Source: Persicaria tinctoria (taxonomy: Eukaryota; Streptophyta; Magnoliopsida; Caryophyllales; Polygonaceae). From it: a stretch of 64,000 nucleotides of DNA. Within the stretch, counting starts at the first letter, position 1, and each line of letters opens with the position of its first letter. The notes below the pieces were generated by a model, which was given only the letters and a program-made list of their open reading frames with translations, was not told the origin of the DNA and did no database searches. Positions 33,683-44,536 of this stretch are shown here, one piece after another. Made by a program: the position numbers and the translations under genes. The stretch lies in assembly GCA_037127255.1 (NCBI GenBank), contig JBANSL010000014.1, positions 64,557,646 to 64,621,645 of the forward strand. The letters are read 5' to 3'.

Positions 33683-34488
33683 TGATGTGATCCGAGCTCT
33701 TCCGACGCATGCTCAATGTTTCAGTCATAAAATGGGCTATATTAGTCCGATGGAGGTCCATGAGTACTTGTTGGAAAGCTAATTCGAATGGAGACATCTT
33801 TTATGGAGACCAAAGTGCCGAAATCATCCAAGAACAGGTCCGAAATCAGCAAGAGTTCAACAGTCCGAAATCTGGACAGTTTTCCCGGGGCATTGAATGA
33901 TGTCGGAATAGATGAGATGTATCGAAGGGTCTTCATTCAAGGGAACTTGATGATTTTGTACACTTTATGAGGACAACCAACCCTTCATTTTCCACCATGA
34001 GGCTGGCCAAATTTCTCCATCAATTTCCGAGAAACTTTTCATCTTTTCCGCCTTTAATTCGTTACTAAATTGTTGTTGTTTTATGCCTATAAAATGGCTA
34101 AACCTTTGCCATGAGAAATAAGATTTGAGTTGAGAATTTTTGGAAAAAGTGTGTGTGTCTTGTTGATTTGGTGAGATGCCATTTTGACACCCTATTCCGG
34201 AGTGAGAGGCCGAGGAATGGTCCCGTTTGTCTAACTCTTTCCGGTGAGATGCTTGTTAGAGTTGTTCAAACAAAGGCTTGATTGCTCGGGAGTGAGATGC
34301 CGACGAGTGAGAGAGCGAGTTTGGTAAATCTATGGGTGAGATGCTCATAGATTTAGCCATCCATATCTTGTTTTTATTTTCCCATAAATCTAGAAAAATC
34401 CAAATAAAAGAGTCGCGTGTGTCAAATTTTGTTCTCGTGCTTGGTTGAAGCTTTGTAACTTGTTGGATCGATCCTTTGGGTCGCATCA
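33683..34488. mobile_element. Solo LTR inserted in Copia-3 RNase H
   Basis: 806 bp beginning TGATGTGATCCGAGC and ending TTGGGTCGCATCA, the TG...CA form of an LTR. It is flanked by an exact 5-bp duplication CAATC (33678-33682 and 34489-34493). Removing it rejoins the copia codons across Y-C-D-L-D-W-G. There is no internal domain and no second LTR, so it is best read as the product of recombination between two LTRs. The family is unknown. Confidence 0.85.
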
Positions 34489-34493
34489 CAATC

Positions 34494-35540
34494 CAAGTCA
34501 CAATAAGTAGTAAAATCAATGTGATTGTACACCGGATATAACAAACCTAGATTAGTCGTGCCACGAAGGTAACGAACATGAAGAGCTGCTTGCCAATGGG
34601 GAAGCCGAGGAGAGCCCATAAACCGGCTTATGTTTTGGATGACATATGAAATATCAGGCCTGATCATGTTGAGGTACAATAAACGACCAACAGAATGTCG
34701 GTATTTCTCTAGTTCACTAAGCTCATCACCACTATCAATGATGAGATTAAAAAATCCTCCATTTGAGTATCTTGCAAAATGTCCACAACATACTTCCTCT
34801 GGTTCAACAATGTCCCCTGATTAGTAAGAGAGATCTCGAGACACAAAAAATACCTCACATCACCAAGATATTTGATGGTAAAAACATAATGCAAATCCCT
34901 CTTTAAGGATGTGATCTCAGTGACACTATCCCTTATGAGGATTAAATCATCAACATAAACAAGCACACCCACTAATCCTTCAGGAACATGCTTCAGAAAG
35001 AGAGAATGATCAAAGGAAGACTGACTGTAACCTTTATTCACAAGAAACTTAGTGATTTCAACATTCCATTAGCAAGAAGCTTGCTTCAAGCCATACTTGT
35101 TGAGAAGTAATCTTATCATAACCTTCAGGAAGTCTCATGTAAACTTCTTCATCAAGAAATCTATAGAGGAATGCATTATTAATGTCTAACTGCACAATAT
35201 GTCATCTCTTCTGTGTAGCAACAACAATCAACAATCTAACTGTTGTGAACTTACATACGGACAAAAATGTATGCTTTTAGTCCTTGCCCTTAATCTGATT
35301 GTACCCTTTATAAAAAATTCAAGCCTTGAATCTTTCAACACTTCCATCAGGACGAAATTTAATTTTGTAGACCCATCTACACCCAATTGCAGTTTTTCCA
35401 GCATGAAGAGACGTGATAGACCATGTATTGTTTTCATCAAGAGCCTTAAGCTCCTTCTACATTGCTTCAACCTACATAGGGTCATCATGAGCCTGAGCAT
35501 AAGTGAGAGGTTCTTTAAGGGAAAGGATATTGGCTAAGGA
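34494..35540 (-). pseudogene. Copia-3 reverse transcriptase
   Basis: 35500-35228 covers the W-x-x-x-P region and the SIERFKA-type block in broken form. 35041-34709 has SSFDHSLFLKHVPEGLVGVL, VYVDDLILI with the YVDD box intact, YLGDVRYFLCLEIS and LLNQRKYVVDILQ. 34679-34494 gives MIRPDISYVIQNISRFMGSP. At least five frame breaks are visible, including in-frame stops. Confidence 0.82.
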
Positions 35541-36610
35541 AGCAACATAATCTGGAGGGTAGTAAGTAGGATCATCCAGGGTTGTTGCTAGAAAGGAAGT
35601 GGATAGAGATTGAGATGAGCAAGCATATATGTAGGTCTAGTAGATTTCCTTAGAGAAATCATAGGAGATGGGGCTAAAGTAATGGAAAGCTCGGATAAAG
35701 AAATGGAAGGCTCGGATGAAGGAGATGAAGAGGGGTCATGTGGGGCAATATCAGAAGTAGAGTCAACAATGTTAGGTGTAGATGTAGGGGAAGGTAATTA
35801 AAGAAGGAGATGATGTTTGATCAAATCAATGAGCTGAATTCACCAAGGGTAACTGAGGAGGGGATGTGACCACATGAGATGGAGAAGAACTGATTTCCTT
35901 ATAAGGAAAAATGTCTTCAAAAAACAAAACATATTTGCTCACCATTTTGGTCTTGGAATCAAGATCAAATGGTCTGTAGGCCTTGTGATCTTGGGGATAA
36001 CCCAACAAGATACATTTTCTTGCTTTGGGGGCAAATTTGTCCTTAGTATTGCCCCTAATAAGAGCGTATGCAAGACATCCAACAACTCCGAGTCTGCTAT
36101 AATAAGGAGTTGAACCCATTAACCTTTCAAAAAAGTGGGAACCATTTAAGAACAGATGAAGGCATCAAACTAATCAAGTGTGTAGCAGCTAACACACAAT
36201 CACCCCAAAAACACACAGGTCAATTTACAAATAAACGGATGGCTCTGGTTGTCTCAATCAAGTGCCTATGTTTGCGTTTAACATGCCCATTGTGTTGAGG
36301 CACATAGGGTACAAAATGCTGGTGAACAATTCCTTTTTGGAGAAAGAACTCTGAGCACTTAAAAAACTCATAACCATGATCACTAGCTCCTAATGGCTTT
36401 CATAGAGTTACCAAACTAAGTCTCAACAAGAGAAACAAAATAGCAAACCACCTTAGACACTTGAACCTTATTTGGAACCAAGTATTTCCAAACAGCATGA
36501 CTGTAATTCCGAAATTGTCATAAAGTATCGAGCACCAGACCTACTCTGAACTTTGTAAGGCCCCCACAAATCAATATCAATCAAATCAAATTTTGCATTA
36601 GCTATGAACT
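35541..36610 (-). pseudogene. Copia-3 integrase remnant
   Basis: 36119-35826 reads YSRLGVVGCLAYALIRGNTK, KARKCILLGYPQDHKAYRPF and SKYVLFFEDIFPYKE, the integrase C-terminal and linker blocks. Upstream fragments (about 36120-36600) show CVFWGDCVLAAT-like, H-x-N-G and D-L-W-G blocks with multiple stops. 35541-35825 is a degenerate Ser-rich linker. Confidence 0.75.
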
Positions 36611-36613
36611 TGA

Positions 36614-36900
36614 TTACAATAAAAGGAATGGAGTGATGCTTGCCCATAATACAAGCCTCACAAAAAGAACTATCACTGTTTCAGAAAGAGCATCCCTTAA
36701 CAAGCTTGAGCTTTTAGCAGAATCAACATACATGAATCCCTCAGCAATCTCAGAATTCATAGAATTCAAGATCCAACATCTTACCATGTAGTCACACCGC
36801 TCCCATCTCGGAATATCTGACGGCAAGGCTGCATCTATATTTGAACTTCCATCTATGAAAGCGATCTTGTATTTCGCTCCAAGAGTCATGTTTATCCCTC
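36614..36900 (-). pseudogene. Copia-3 gag N-terminal remnant fused to the pre-integrase region
   Basis: The frame reads LGAKYKIAFIDGSSNI, WERCDYMVRCWILNSMNSEI and GFMYVDSAK, then joins directly to sequence of the C-x2-C-x-M-G-K-H type before integrase. The gag middle, zinc knuckle and protease are therefore missing, an internal deletion of roughly 1.5 kb by comparison with Copia-1. Confidence 0.75.
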
Positions 36901-37135
36901 TGCTCTAACTCAGAAAATTGAGTCCATTGAAAGAACTTGCCACCAATTGTGCTCCAAGATGATCGGAATTAGAAAAACCAAGCGGATCATTCATGTTTCA
37001 GCTTACAAATCCAATTTCTCCCTAATCACTACGTTCCTTGCACCAAGATTGTCTCCCATGTCTCCGATTCAACTAGATCTTCTTTGCAAACAGATTCCCA
37101 ACATCGACCGCTCACCATGCGCTCTGATACCATGT
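36901..37135 (-). other. Copia-3 gag start, leader and primer-binding site
   Basis: Holds a decayed copia N-terminal block and, at 37121-37132 in element sense, TGGTATCAGAGC, the initiator-Met primer-binding site, three bases from the LTR. Confidence 0.85.
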
Positions 37136-37377
37136 AAAGAACCTTGATTGAGTCAAGGATCTTTCGGATTGAATACCATGGAAGCTCATAAGAAGGAGAA
37201 ATTGAAGAAACGAAGGGAGTAACAAACTTCAACTAAATTTCTCTTGTTTTGTTTACAGCAATGGGCTTATATTTATAGCCCAATATAATGGATCTGTGTT
37301 GCCCAAATTTCCCCTAATTTGTTACATTTAAACTACCAAAATACCTCCAAGTGGTCAAGATGCACATATGGTCAATA
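37136..37377 (-). repeat. 5' LTR of Copia-3
   Basis: 242 bp, intact, flanked outside by TGATT. It differs from the left LTR at many positions by eye, so Copia-3 looks older than Copia-1. Confidence 0.88.
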
Positions 37378-37382
37378 TGATT

Positions 37383-37545
37383 CCCTGTAGTAGGCAGTAA
37401 ATCATTATTGACATCAAAGCTCCTAGCCACCAGTCAGGTTTGCCTCGTAGTTATAATGAATATCTTAATAGCAGAAATAGAGAAGATAATATCGTTCTGG
37501 AATGTTAATTGGTTCTTGATATACCATAACGCCTACCAACAATAG
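37383..37545 (-). pseudogene. LINE fragment, right part (upstream of RNase H)
   Basis: Minus-strand codons read LWYIKNQLTFQNDIIFSIS, the linker seen before RNase H in plant LINEs, continuing across Copia-3 to the RNase H at 31444-32018. Its right edge meets Copia-4 sequence with no visible duplication. Confidence 0.6.
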
Positions 37546-38180
37546 GCGATTAGCACATACAACCCTTTATCTTCATTACCCCGAGCTATCACAGTAGTTG
37601 AAAGGTTCTGTAACCAACATGCCATAGCATCAAAACTAAATCTGAAAGTCTGATCATGCACAATCTTAGACACTGAGAGCAAATTATGTCAAAACTGTGC
37701 ACCAACAACTCATTGTTTAAATAAAGATCAGTGATAATTCATACAATACCAAATTGACACACTGATATGCACTTTCCATAAGGTAAACCAAGATTGATAG
37801 TAGTGCCAAAGTCAAGAATCTCCTAAAAATATAATTCTATCAAAAACAATGTGGTATGTGGCACCATAATCCACTATCCACACATCATTTTGAGCTCTAC
37901 CAACACCAATACGGAAAGAAACACTAAAGGTACCTGCAAAGTGCATAATAGCTTGATTAGTTGAAATATCAACACTCTTAGCTGGAGCTTTGCCTTTCAT
38001 CAACTTAAGAACCTCATGTAAAATAGCATTGACCATAGCTTGGTCTGGTTTAGGATCAGCATAAAGAATGATAAAAAAAGACTTTCATGTTGAGGAAACT
38101 CTATATGTGTAGCAAATTTGCCAGAACTCTTGGATCTATCATCATCCTTTGGCCCCTTGAACCACTCAGGATAACCAATT
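37546..38180 (-). pseudogene. Copia-4 gag C-terminus, protease and pre-integrase remnant
   Basis: 38209-38000 resumes the gag frame as KLIGYPEWFKGPKDDDRSK. 38036-37812 gives VWIVDYGATYHIVFDR, protease with the active-site Ser replaced by Tyr (D-Y-G). About 37700-37546 reads NLLSVSKIVHDQ and RGNEDKGLYVL, the pre-integrase approach. Frame breaks occur between the pieces. Confidence 0.78.
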
Positions 38181-38185
38181 AGTTT

Positions 38186-39229
38186 TGAAGGTTCGATAAT
38201 GTAAAACAAAGTAATATAGAAATACTCTAGAAGGGGGGTTGAATAGAGTATGCCGGTTTTTCGCAGATAGTCTCAAGACTTTTGAAGCTCGTGAAAAACC
38301 CTTTGAGATTAGACTTGTCTTTTATCTGAAAACCTGAATCACAAAGTTAAACAATCGAACCAAGTGTGGAAATAAGGTAAAGCAGTAAATAAAGGACTCG
38401 ATGAGTTGTTTACAAGGTTCGCCATGAACTTGGCCTACGTCCCCGCCTAGGGTTCTTCCACAACCCTAGGATTCAACCGGCTTTTATTGATTCACAAGAC
38501 TTAGGATCCTAATAGCTCACCGAGAAGCCTCTTTCCTCTACAATTGCAACCTAGTCAACTCACGTTCTCTTGGAGTCCTAGACCAATCTAGAAGAGCCCC
38601 ACCTCTCTATGCTATCTAGTACAATCCTCTTACACTTAGTGAATCAATCGCCTAGTGTTCACTTCCTGAGTTACAAACTCTCGAGTATAACACTATAATA
38701 AAATATATCCTATAAGCTCATTGTGTAACTCTCAAATGCTTTTAAATGAAATAACAGACTCTTAAGGACTAGCTGAGAGCACAAGAAGAAGACAGATCTC
38801 GCTTGAAGGCTTGAGTGTATGAAAGCTTGTGTTCAACAGATGTGTTTTGTCTTCTCTTCTTCCTTTTCTATATAGAGAACAAATCGGCGCCTCCAAAGAT
38901 GAATCTTTCTCCTCAACGGCTAGGCTTGATCATGGCAATCTTCGAGATCTTCTATTCTTGGAAACTGGGTCGCCATGATCTTCCAATTTGAATTCTCTCA
39001 ATTTAGAACGCTTAAGGAAGGATATAAAATTCAAATAGCTTCCTGAAAGGTTAGTGAATATAATAATATGGAAGCATATAATATTATAAAATAATATTCG
39101 AGCATAATAATATAAAGAACAGGTTTTGTGTTTCATCAACACTGTTAAAGCTTCAAGACCTTTGACACAAATAGACTGTCAATGCCTTTGAAACTTATTA
39201 CGATTTTCATCAAGGGAGTGGAGTTATCA
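38186..39229 (-). repeat. 3' LTR of Copia-5
   Basis: Begins TGAAGGTTCGATAATG and ends GGAGTTATCA. It is followed inward by TCTCCCCCTT, the polypurine tract in reverse. Confidence 0.95.
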
Positions 39230-39560
39230 ATCTCCCCCTTGATGAAAGACAAAACCTGTGCATCCCTGCAACTTAGTCGAACATATATAATAAAAGAAAA
39301 ATCGGACTAAGTATCTGCGTGGGTTAGACGAATGTTGGATCATAATTTTAAAACATGAAAATATCCAACCAAAAACAAAACCAAGGTCTTCCAAGACCTT
39401 TGAATCGCAACAATTTTAAAAAGTGTTTAACACCACATAACATCTCCCCCTTTTTGTCTTTCCACAAAGGGAGGAAGTAAAACAGTCACCAAAAGTTTTG
39501 AAGCAGTTTCCAAAAACCAGCAATGATTCAGATTTGGAGTTAGGATAGGGTAGGGTAAGG
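39230..39560 (-). other. Copia-5 3' untranslated region with two polypurine tracts
   Basis: AAGGGGGAGA (element sense) adjoins the LTR at 39230-39239. A second AAAAAGGGGGAGATG lies near 39445-39460. No gene. Confidence 0.75.
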
Positions 39561-40782
39561 TTAGGCTTCGTCGTCCGGAGCATCATCAGTGAGTAGTGAC
39601 CTCAGACCTTGCAACAGTTTGGTTACCCCGCTCATCTCCGTCATGAACTCCTTGTGCAACTCCTTGATATCCAGATGAACTTCCTCCAAGCCCAACTCCA
39701 GGTTGTCCATGCGCTCATCAACAACTGAGGCAGTGGGAAGAGCTTTTGAAGGAGAGGCAAGACTCCCTTGACGACAGATTCCAAGAACCAACCATCGTCA
39801 ATGTGTTTGGCTTTGAGGTTATATAGAACAGGCGAGTGAGTTGTGGATAATAGACGGTTTCGAGATTGAGAAGGGTCCAGGCTGGGGATTTTTTAAGGAT
39901 AGAAATGCAAGGTAAGTTCAAAGCTTCAAAGAACGCAATATCCAAAAAATCAGAACAGCAGATCCTACGAGTTCGAAACTCATCTACCCACTTTCCAGCC
40001 GTTTCAGCATTTTCAAACCATGAAGAGGGTAAGGATTGGTTTACCTGGATGTAGGCAGGTGGATCAGTATTCTTTCTGCGAGCCTGTGTTGGAGCAATCC
40101 TCTTGGCAGGCGCCTCAAAGCTTCTGAGGGTGCCCTTCCTGGTGCGCTTGGGAAAAGGAGGCTTGACAGCTGCTGGGGCTTTCCGCTTCTTTAGAGACGG
40201 GGGAGGAGGAGAAGGAGAAGAAGAGGCAATAGGTTTTGGCTCCTCTTCCTCCTCGTCCTCAGACCCCGAGTCCTCAGCGGACGCCTCATTGTTGTCTCCT
40301 TCAGCATTCTCGTCATCACCGGTCTCATCATCCTCCTCTTCTTCTTCCTCTGGTTCCTCCTCAGTGGGAACCTCTGCCTCGGCCTCTTTCCTGATTCTCT
40401 CAGCCTCCTCCTCGACTAGCTTTCTTGCCTGCTCAGCCTCTTCCTCGGCCTTTTTCTTCCTTAAAGCTTCTTCTTCAGCTTCCTTGGCGGTATCCCGTTC
40501 CAGAATAGCGTCGAGATCCTCCTCTTCCTCCTCATCATCCACCTCTTCAGCGATGATCTTCTTTTTTCCTTTATGTTGTGCGCTGAGAGGCTTCTTAGCA
40601 GAGCGTTTTTTAGAACCCTTGTTTATTGTAGTCGTGCTCTCAGCGATGGTGCTCTGGACAGCAGCAGGGATGATAGCTTGAGGAGTGGGTTCTGGTGTAG
40701 GAGAAGTAGCAGTGACCTGACGTCCCTTGGGGGTGGCGCCAAGTCTTTTGGGTGTGGAAGCTTTCTTTGATTTGGGAGACAT
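39561..40782 (-). CDS. Envelope-like third ORF of Copia-5 (truncated)
   Basis: The 354-codon frame 40782-39718 starts MSPKSKKASTPKRLG. It has a basic, Pro-rich N-terminus with several K/R clusters (possible nuclear signals). A Glu/Lys-rich probable coiled coil lies at residues 80-140 and an acidic run at 140-190. The globular part then begins (SSWFENAETAGKWVDEFRTR; SPAWTLLNLETVYYPQLTRL), matching the plant transposon-protein domain in ORF3 of SIRE-like elements. After about residue 325 the frame changes and the 76-codon frame 39791-39561 supplies a short C-terminal helix. The globular domain is therefore cut short by a deletion. I see no convincing signal peptide or membrane segment. Function unknown. 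Confidence 0.75.
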
Positions 40783-41259
40783 GGAGGTAATCGGCTAGGG
40801 TTTTTTTTTAGAACAGTTTGAGAGGTTGAAGAAAGAGAATTTGGAAGGGTTTGGATAAGTATGAATTGGTGAGGGAGTCGGGTACAGATTTGGGTTTAAG
40901 TAGAGTGAGGTGATGGAGCTGATTGGACGTGTTTAGAGTTCCAAGGATAGTAATCATAACATTGCCAATTTGAAAAAATTCCAATTCAAATTTCAAATTT
41001 TTTTATTAACCATTTTAAAATAGGAGGGAAATATCCGAAATTATTTTGTTCCAAAAATATCTCAACGGATAAAAGTATGTAACATATATAGAATTTTAAA
41101 ATTCGTTAAAAATATACTTGATCAAATATCTAAAAAGATATTAACCAAATATATGTGATCCGATATATGTAATCTACCATTCAGTTCGCAAACCTTGACA
41201 TAATTCTCAAAGGTCTTGACACTAAGTAGAATTTATCTTTCGTAAAGGGAAAGCTCCCC
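40783..41259 (-). other. Copia-5 spacer between pol and third ORF
   Basis: AT-rich, non-coding. It likely contains the leader of the third-ORF transcript, but no splice or promoter signal stands out. Confidence 0.55.
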
Positions 41260-41760
41260 CTACGAAAGTGCATCCTTGTTAAGCATCTCAATCTCTCGTC
41301 TAATGAAGGTGAACCTGTCCTCTGCCAAAGGCTTAGTAAAAATGTCAGCCCATTGATAATCAGTTGAAATAAAGGAAATGGACACATCACCTTTTTCGAC
41401 ATGGTCTCTAATGAAATTATGCCTCACATCAATATGTTTGGTCCTTGAATGTTGAACATGATTCTTTGTAATGGAGATGGCACTTGTATTGTTACACTTA
41501 ATGGGAATGCCTTTGATGTTGATGCCAAGATCTCGCATTTGTTGAGCTATCCAAAGGATTTGGGAGCAGCATGCTCCAGCTGCTATGTATTCGGCTTCTG
41601 CAGGGGATAGGGCAACTGAGTTTTGTTTCTTAGAATGCCAACTGATCAATGATGCTCCTAAGAATTCGCAACACCCTGGTGTGCTCTTCCTACCCACCTT
41701 ATAGCCTGCAAAATCTGCATCCGAATACCCGATTAATGTGAAATCCTTTTGCTTTGGGTA
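41260..41760 (-). pseudogene. Copia-5 RNase H domain
   Basis: The intact frame 41697-41260 reads GASLISWHSKKQNSVALSPA, EAEYIAAGACCSQILWIAQQ, KCNNTSAISITKNHVQHSRT, KHIDVRHNFIRDHVEKGDVS and ADIFTKPLAED. The catalytic E (E-A-E-Y) is present; the C-D-N-T-S Asp reads Asn (C-N-N-T-S). The first D block (FADAD) lies upstream of 41697 after a stop at about 41775. Confidence 0.85.
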
Positions 41761-41772
41761 CCATAGTCCAAG

Positions 41773-42640
41773 CTACTTAGTGCCATTGAGATATCTAAAG
41801 ATCCGCTTCACAGCCACGAGGTGAGATTCTTTAGGATCAGCTTGAAACCTAGCACACATGCAAACACTAAACATGATGTCAGGTCTACTAGTTGTAAGAT
41901 ATAGTAAAGATCCAATCATTCCTCGATACTCCTTTTGGTTGACACTCTTCCTAGTCTTGTCTTGATCTAGAGATAATGTTGAGCTCATGGGAGTCTTGGC
42001 TGCTTTGGCTTGATCCATCTTGAACTTCTTCAAGAGATCCTTAGTGTTTGTGCTTTGGTTGACAAAGATCCCTTTCTTGGATTGATGAACTTGTAATCCC
42101 AAAAAGAAGTTGAGTTCACCCATCAAGCTCATCTCAAATTCACTGCACATAATGTCAGAAAATTCCTTGTACAAAGATGTGTTAGTAGCACCAAATAATA
42201 TAACCAAAATGTCATTTCCTTTGGTCTTGATAAAAAAAAGTCTTGTCGATCAACCCCCTTTTAAAATTATTTTTTAAAAGATATTTTGGCAAGCGCTCAT
42301 ACCAAGCTCTTGGGGCTTATTTCAAACCATAAAGCGCTTTGTCAAGTTTATAAACATGATTAGGAAATTCCAAACTTTCAAAGTCTGGGGGTTGAGCCAC
42401 ATAAACTTCTTCCTCTAGGAAACCATTAAGAAAAGCACACTTGACATCCATTTGATATAACTTTATGCTCATAAAAGATGCAAATGCTAATAAAATACGA
42501 ATGGCTTCAAGCCTGGCTATGGGAGCAAAGGTCTCCTCGTAGTCAATACCTTCCTCTTGATTGTAGCCTTGAGCAACAAGCCTTGCCTTGTTCCTCACGA
42601 TCTTACCATTCTCATCTAGCTTGTTTCGAAATACTCATCG
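41773..42640 (-). pseudogene. Copia-5 reverse transcriptase lacking the YVDD box
   Basis: 42598-42317 gives [38 protein letters not shown] and [20 protein letters not shown] (catalytic Asp), and stops in GLK* (Q codon CAA to TAA). Next come decayed codons KTKGNDI; then 42207-41773 starts with LVILFGATN and continues GELNFFLGLQVHQSKKGIFV and SLLYLTTSRPDIMFSVCM. Where the family has a Y-V-D-D block between NDI and FGATN, only a few residues remain. Confidence 0.88.
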
Positions 42641-42829
42641 TGTGCCAATGACTGATTGATGTTTTGGCCTAGGCTTCAAGGTCCAGACTTTGTTCCTTTC
42701 AAATTCGTTAAGCTCACTTTGCATAGCGATGATCCAATCTGGCTCTTGAAGGGCCTCATCTACCTTCTTAGGTTCAATAAGAGAAACAAACGCGTGAAAA
42801 GCACAAAGATCTTTAAGTTTAGAACGAGT

Positions 42830-44536
42830 TTAAACACTAGAAGTAAGGTCAGAAATGATATCCTTTAATGACCGTGATGAGGAGTATTTGAATTTTCTTT
42901 TGCTGGTCTCAGCTCCTTGATTCGTCACACCAGTAGGATTGATTTGAGGTACATCTGACTCTGTGGTCCTGTTTGGTTCAGTTTCAGCAGTTTCTGACGT
43001 TTCAACACTGTTGGATTGGACACCAAGGGCTTTGGACGAATCTTCAACACCTTGGGCCAATTCTTCAGTGTTGAGAATTTGTTCCTGCATGTTCCTCTTC
43101 TCTGTGTTCTGGGTAGCAGCATCATCACCTTCCTCGTTCTCTGCATGGATGTTAAGATCTATATCTGGAACACTTTCACTCAAAGAACCGTCATTGCATT
43201 CATCAAATATAAGATGTATACTTTTTTCAACTAACTGGGTCATTTTATTGAAGATTCTATAAGCTTTGCTGCTAGTGGAGTAGCCAAGAAATATACCTTC
43301 ATCACTACGCGCATCAAATTTCCCAACTTTATCTTTTCCATTGTTATGAACAAAACAAGTACAGCCAAAGGGTTTAAAATAAGATATAAGTGGTTTGCGG
43401 CCTTTGAAAAGTTCATAACGAGTTTTCTTTAAGATGGAACGAATAAGACAACGATTCAAAATATAGTTAGTTGTGTTAACAGCTTCAGCCCAATTGGTTT
43501 TAGGTAATGCATTTTCTAAAAGCATAGTCCTGGCCATATCTTCTAAGGTGCGGTTCTTTCGTTCCACAACCCCGTTTTGTTGAGGTGTCCTAGGAGCAGA
43601 AAAGTTATGGGAGATGCCATATTTAGCACAAAACAAATCAAACTGAAGTTGATCAAACTCCCTACCATGATCACTTCAAATTGACACTATGAGCTCGTTT
43701 CTTAAAGTTTGCAACTCCTTACAAAGTTGTGAAAACTCAAATAAGGCCTCTGATTTTTCTTTTAAAAATGCAACCCAAGTATATCTAGAGAAATCATCAA
43801 CAACGACTAGCATGTACTTTTTACCATTGGGAGATTTGACTCGCATATGACCACATAAATCCATATGTAAAAGTTCAAGGGGTCTAGAAGAACTTACAAC
43901 CTTTTTGGGTTTGAAAGAGCTACGTGTTTGTTTACATCGTGTGCATGCTTTGCACATATCAATACCTTTGAAGTCCATCTCAGGTAGCCCTCTTACAAGC
44001 CCTTTGGACACAAGCTTCTGTAGTGTATGTGGACTCACATGACCGAGTCTTCTGTGCCAGAGCTTTGGATCGTCCGTCAAAGCCTTTAGACAGGTTAAGC
44101 TTCCTTGTGCCACTTGATCAGCATTTACAGCGTATATATTGTTGTAACGATATGCAGTCAGTATAACTTCATCTGTATCTTCTTTGCACACTAGACATCT
44201 TTTCTTGTTAAATCTGACATTGTTGCCACTATCACATAATTGAGAAACACTAAGTAAATTATACTTTAAACCATTCACAAGATAGACATTTTTAATACTA
44301 TGGTTGGAATCACTTCCAACGCTACCAATACCAACGATGTCACATTTTCCTTTGTCACCAAGAGTGATTGTTCGTGTGGATTGCTCCTTTAGATCATGAA
44401 AGAGAGAACTCTTCCCACTCATATGCCTCGAGCATCCACTATCAAAATGATCCATTTGTGCTCTTTCACCTTGGTGATCTCCTGCAAGACAAACATCAAC
44501 CTTTGTGGCTAGACCAATAAGCAAATTTAGATCCAT
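42830..44536 (-). pseudogene. Copia-5 protease and integrase
   Basis: 44536-43676 has HFDSGCSRHMSGKSSLF (protease D-S-G), LWHRRLGHVSPHTLQKLV with C-x2-C (CKACTRC), LLHMDLCGHMRVKSPNGKKY (first Asp) and VVVDDFSRYTWVAFLKEKSE. A TGA replaces an Arg codon just before S-D-H-G-R-E-F (second Asp). 43636-42830 resumes with FSAPRTPQQNGVVERKNRTL (Glu), GCTCFVHNNGKDKVGKFDAR and a Ser/Glu-rich tail. One C-to-T stop separates two otherwise long frames. Confidence 0.92.

Larger units (their letters stand above)
32019..37377 (-). mobile_element. Copia-3: Ty1/copia retrotransposon inserted in a LINE
   Basis: The right LTR is 37136-37377 (242 bp); the left LTR is 32019-33202 once hAT-E is removed (about 246 bp). 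TGATT flanks both outer ends (32014-32018 and 37378-37382) and rejoins the LINE reading frame (N-Q-H-Q). Minus-strand order is a gag remnant, integrase, reverse transcriptase and RNase H, but the gag C-terminus and protease are deleted. Frames are badly broken. It hosts hAT-E and a solo LTR. Element-sense LTR ends are TATTGACC...TTCTTT, again not TG...CA. Confidence 0.88.

Noticed and set aside
40103..40681. 192-codon Ser-rich plus-strand frame
   Set aside because: It is the antisense of the Glu-rich coiled coil of the Copia-5 third ORF.
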